Shown here piece by piece: positions 62,086 to 64,000 of a stretch of 64,000 nucleotides of DNA (position 1 is the stretch's first letter; the number at the start of each line of letters is the position of its first letter). Source of the DNA: Janthinobacterium sp. PC23-8. GTDB lineage: Bacteria > Pseudomonadota > Gammaproteobacteria > Burkholderiales > Burkholderiaceae_D. Both the position numbers and the translations under genes were made by a program. The stretch covers positions 982,151-1,046,150 of the forward strand of contig NZ_NJGY01000001.1 of assembly GCF_002250505.1 (NCBI RefSeq), given 5' to 3'. The notes under the pieces are model-generated. The model worked only from the letters and a program-made list of their open reading frames with translations, did no database searches and was not told where the DNA came from.

Positions 62086-62796
62086 TCAGGCCAGCAGGGC
62101 CAGTTGCTCCGGCGTCAGGTAGCACCATTCGCCTTCTTCGATGCCCAGGGACTCCAGGGTCAGGCTGCCGATGGCGCTGCGGTGCAGCGCCGTGCAATGG
62201 TTGCCGGCGGCGGCCAGCATGCGCTTGACCTGGTGGTATTTTCCTTGCTCGAGCACGATTTCCAGCTGGTGCTCGCCGCGCTTGACGCAGACCAGGGCCG
62301 CCAGCGGCGCCGGCTCATCGTGCAGTTGCACGCCGGCCAGCAACAAGGCCACCAGTTCATCGGTGACGGGTTCCTGGGTAGTGGCCTGGTAAATCTTCGG
62401 CACGTGGCGCTTCGGCGACGATTGTGCATGGATAAACGCGCCGTCGTCGGAGATCAGCAGCATGCCGGTGGTATCGTGGTCGAGCCGGCCGACCGGCTGC
62501 ACTTCGCGCCAGGTAAATTGTTCCGGCAGCAAGGTCAGCACGCCCGGATGGTGGCTCGGTTTGCGCGAGCACTCGAAATTGGCCGGCTTGTACAAGGCCA
62601 GGTACACGTGCTGGCGGTAGGCCCACTCTTCGTCAAACACGTGCAGCACCAGGCCATCGGTCTCCACCGTGGTGCGGTAATTGGTCTGGGTCACGCCGTC
62701 GATGACGACCTCGCCATCGTCGATCAGCGAACGGCAGTACTTGCGGGTGCCAAAACCCTGCGATTGCAGGATGCGGTCTAGGGATAGTTTGCTCAT
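62086..62796 (-). CDS. rsuA: RsuA-type 16S rRNA pseudouridine synthase
   Basis: Converts a uridine (U516 in E. coli) of 16S rRNA to pseudouridine. The 236 residues have an N-terminal S4 RNA-binding domain (SLDRILQSQGFGTRKYCRSLIDDGEVVIDG). The catalytic domain has the GRLDHDTTGMLLISDDG motif containing the catalytic Asp. QGKYHQVKRMLAAAGNHCTALHRSAIGSLTL is the C-terminal family signature. The closest relatives are RsuA/RluB/E; length and motif favour RsuA. Confidence 0.9.
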   Translation of the reverse strand: MSKLSLDRILQSQGFGTRKYCRSLIDDGEVVIDGVTQTNYRTTVETDGLVLHVFDEEWAYRQHVYLALYKPANFECSRKPSHHPGVLTLLPEQFTWREVQPVGRLDHDTTGMLLISDDGAFIHAQSSPKRHVPKIYQATTQEPVTDELVALLLAGVQLHDEPAPLAALVCVKRGEHQLEIVLEQGKYHQVKRMLAAAGNHCTALHRSAIGSLTLESLGIEEGEWCYLTPEQLALLA

Positions 62797-62945
62797 GGGC
62801 GTGACTTTAACAGATGCGGCCTATGGCGTGAAGACGAGGCTCGCGCACAAATATGGCGAAGTACAATGACTGTTTTTCGTTCAGGCAATGGCTTTTTTTG
62901 AGATATGTCAAACAGCAAGAAAAACGCATTGCTAAACTGAAACCT

Positions 62946-62978
62946 CATTAGGAATTCGCCTAATGCACTTTAGGAATT
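62946..62978. promoter_or_regulatory. Operator-like palindrome and direct repeat
   Basis: CATTAGG (62946-62952) and CCTAATG (62959-62965) are reverse complements around AATTCG. TTAGGAATT at 62948-62956 recurs at 62970-62978, exactly 22 bp away (two helical turns). It lies 28-60 bp before the ATG of the downstream ORF and could bind a dimeric regulator of the NarL/RcsB kind. Confidence 0.5.
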
Positions 62979-63005
62979 AAGGCAGTAACCGAGAAGGATA
63001 TTCAG

Positions 63006-63368
63006 ATGACACCGACAGACACCATCGCCCTGGAGGGCAGTATCACTCAGATGCGCACCAGTCTCGCCATCGCACAGGGCGCCATGCATCACGTGCGACT
63101 GAGCGTGGCGCGCTGGCGCGGCGACGTCGCGGCAAGCAAGCCGGAGCATGCAAATTGTCCGGCCATGGCACCCAGCCAGAGCGCCTGGCATGCCGCCGCA
63201 CAGCGCCATTTCCTGTGCTGGCTGGCCGCTGGCGGCTTTGCCCAGTCCAGCGAGGAAGCGCAATGCCCCGGCCCCGCCAGCCAGGCCACCGCGTCGCACG
63301 GCGCAACGGATACCAAGGCACAGGAGCAGGGGCTGCCCGCCGCTTGCTGCCATAACTGTACCGCCTGA
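63006..63368 (+). CDS. Hypothetical small Cys-containing protein
   Basis: 120-residue ORF of unknown family. GAAGGA stands about 9 bases before the ATG. It starts MTPTDTIALEGSITQMRTSLAIAQGAMH, then has WHAAAQRHFLCWLAAGGFAQ. It ends with a Cys/His cluster AACCHNCTA that could bind metal. The operator-like palindrome just upstream supports a real gene, but coding bias is not conclusive. No neighbour gives a hint of function. Confidence 0.42.
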   Translation: MTPTDTIALEGSITQMRTSLAIAQGAMHHVRLSVARWRGDVAASKPEHANCPAMAPSQSAWHAAAQRHFLCWLAAGGFAQSSEEAQCPGPASQATASHGATDTKAQEQGLPAACCHNCTA

Positions 63369-63691
63369 GCTCAGCGCGATATCATGCCCAAACCCCGCAT
63401 ATCCGCCCAAGTCACGCAGCATCACCATTATTACAGAGCAAAAGGAAACGGCGGCATTGCGCCGCCGCTCCCAAGTCCCATCGGGACTTTAGTGAGGAAT
63501 ATAAATTCACTCAAAACCGCATCGTCGATACGGCAAGTAGTTCCAAGACATACAGATCAAGTTCGCACTGACTACATTGTTGTTGATGTATATCACCCTC
63601 CCTTGAGAAGAACTACTGTTTCAATATACCCCATGCGGCAAGATTTTCAAGGTCAAATGCCCGGGTATTGAAAATTTTTCTCTGCCAGCCC
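63369..63691. other. Intergenic stretch with two hairpins
   Basis: No convincing gene. GGCGGC (63450-63455) pairs with GCCGCC (63461-63466). AAGTCCC (63473-63479) pairs with GGGACTT (63483-63489). They may end the transcript of the preceding ORF, but no T run of useful length follows. The remaining part to 63680 is AT-richer and unassigned. Confidence 0.4.
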
Positions 63692-64000
63692 TTAGCGCAG
63701 CGACGGCTGGGCTTGCTGCACGGCCGCCTTGATGGCGCCCGCCCCCATCGCAGCGCCGAATTTCTTCAGCACCCGCTCCGGCAGGCCTTCGTGCTGCGTG
63801 TAGTCGACGATATCTTCGGCCTTGACGATATCGCGCGCCACGCTGTCGACGGTGCCGAAGTCGTCGGCCAGGCCCATCTGCACGGCGCGCGCGCCGGTCC
63901 AGTACAGGCCGGAAAACATGTCCGGCGTTTCCTTCAGGCGCTTGCCGCGTCCGGCACGCACCACCTCGATGAATTGCTGGTGGATTTCATTGAGCATGCC
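63692..64000 (-). CDS. sppA: S49-family signal peptide peptidase, C-terminal part (SppA-like)
   Basis: The last 103 residues of a serine protease of the SppA family; the rest lies beyond position 64000. Seen: MLNEIHQQFIEVVRAGRGKRLKE, then FSGLYWTGARAVQMGLADDFGTVDSVARDI, which is the family's GRVWxGxxAxxxGLVD-like segment after the catalytic lysine. The end is QQAQPSLR. Such proteins cleave leftover signal peptides in the inner membrane. The frame stays open to the window edge. Confidence 0.85.
   Translation of the reverse strand, partial: GMLNEIHQQFIEVVRAGRGKRLKETPDMFSGLYWTGARAVQMGLADDFGTVDSVARDIVKAEDIVDYTQHEGLPERVLKKFGAAMGAGAIKAAVQQAQPSLR

Noticed and set aside
63384..63671. A 95-codon open frame after the unknown Cys-rich ORF
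   Set aside because: No ribosome-binding site, it runs across two hairpins, and the translated sequence has no family-like pattern.

Overview
The window reads as a chromosomal segment of a motile, high-GC betaproteobacterium of the order Burkholderiales, most likely family Oxalobacteraceae (Janthinobacterium, Massilia or Duganella type). This is inferred from the gmk-rpoZ-spoT order, the nearly complete flagellar gene set in one cluster, a PEP-CTERM exported protein, and codon usage. No rRNA gene, tRNA gene, CRISPR array or complete insertion sequence was seen.

Layout. Positions 1-10.7 kb hold housekeeping and signalling genes: rdgB (cut by the left edge), rph, yicC, gmk, rpoZ, the bifunctional (p)ppGpp enzyme, greB, a small membrane protein, a NarL-type two-component pair and a diguanylate cyclase. 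Positions 10.8-33.5 kb hold the first flagellar block: three flagellin genes in tandem (the second and third nearly identical), flaG, fliD, fliS, fliT, a second fliK-like gene, an flhB C-terminal-domain gene and ycgR; then fliE on the opposite strand, then fliFGHIJK and fliLMNOPQR.

Positions 33.5-37.8 kb are a non-flagellar interruption. Part of it looks lower in GC and contains a VOC protein, a 46-residue basic peptide gene, two hypothetical genes, a MarR-MFS pair and three copies of a dispersed repeat. Positions 37.8-50.6 kb are the second flagellar block: flgBCDEFGHIJKL on the minus strand and the divergent flgAMN. After a PEP-CTERM protein, a lipoprotein and a SUI1-family gene, the third block on the minus strand carries flhB, flhA, flhF, flhG, fliA, motC and motD (52.8-60.9 kb). 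The right end has a fumarylacetoacetase-family gene, an RsuA-type pseudouridine synthase, an unidentified small ORF and the 3' part of an sppA-like gene.

How it works together. The three blocks supply the basal body, export apparatus, rod, hook, filament, stator and polar-placement factors. They also supply the sigma-28/anti-sigma switch (fliA, flgM). Sigma-28-type promoters (TAAAGTTT, 11 bases, GCCGATAA) can be read upstream of flgM (perfect match), fliD, flgK and all three flagellins. Each flagellin leader appears to carry two such promoters about 85 bp apart, followed by a conserved leader hairpin. Other points of interest are an FlhX-like FlhB C-domain next to a second FliK, an FlhG without a P-loop, an alanine-rich insert in the hook protein, and several undescribed repeat or palindromic elements between genes. 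Chemotaxis genes and the flagellar master regulators are not in the window.
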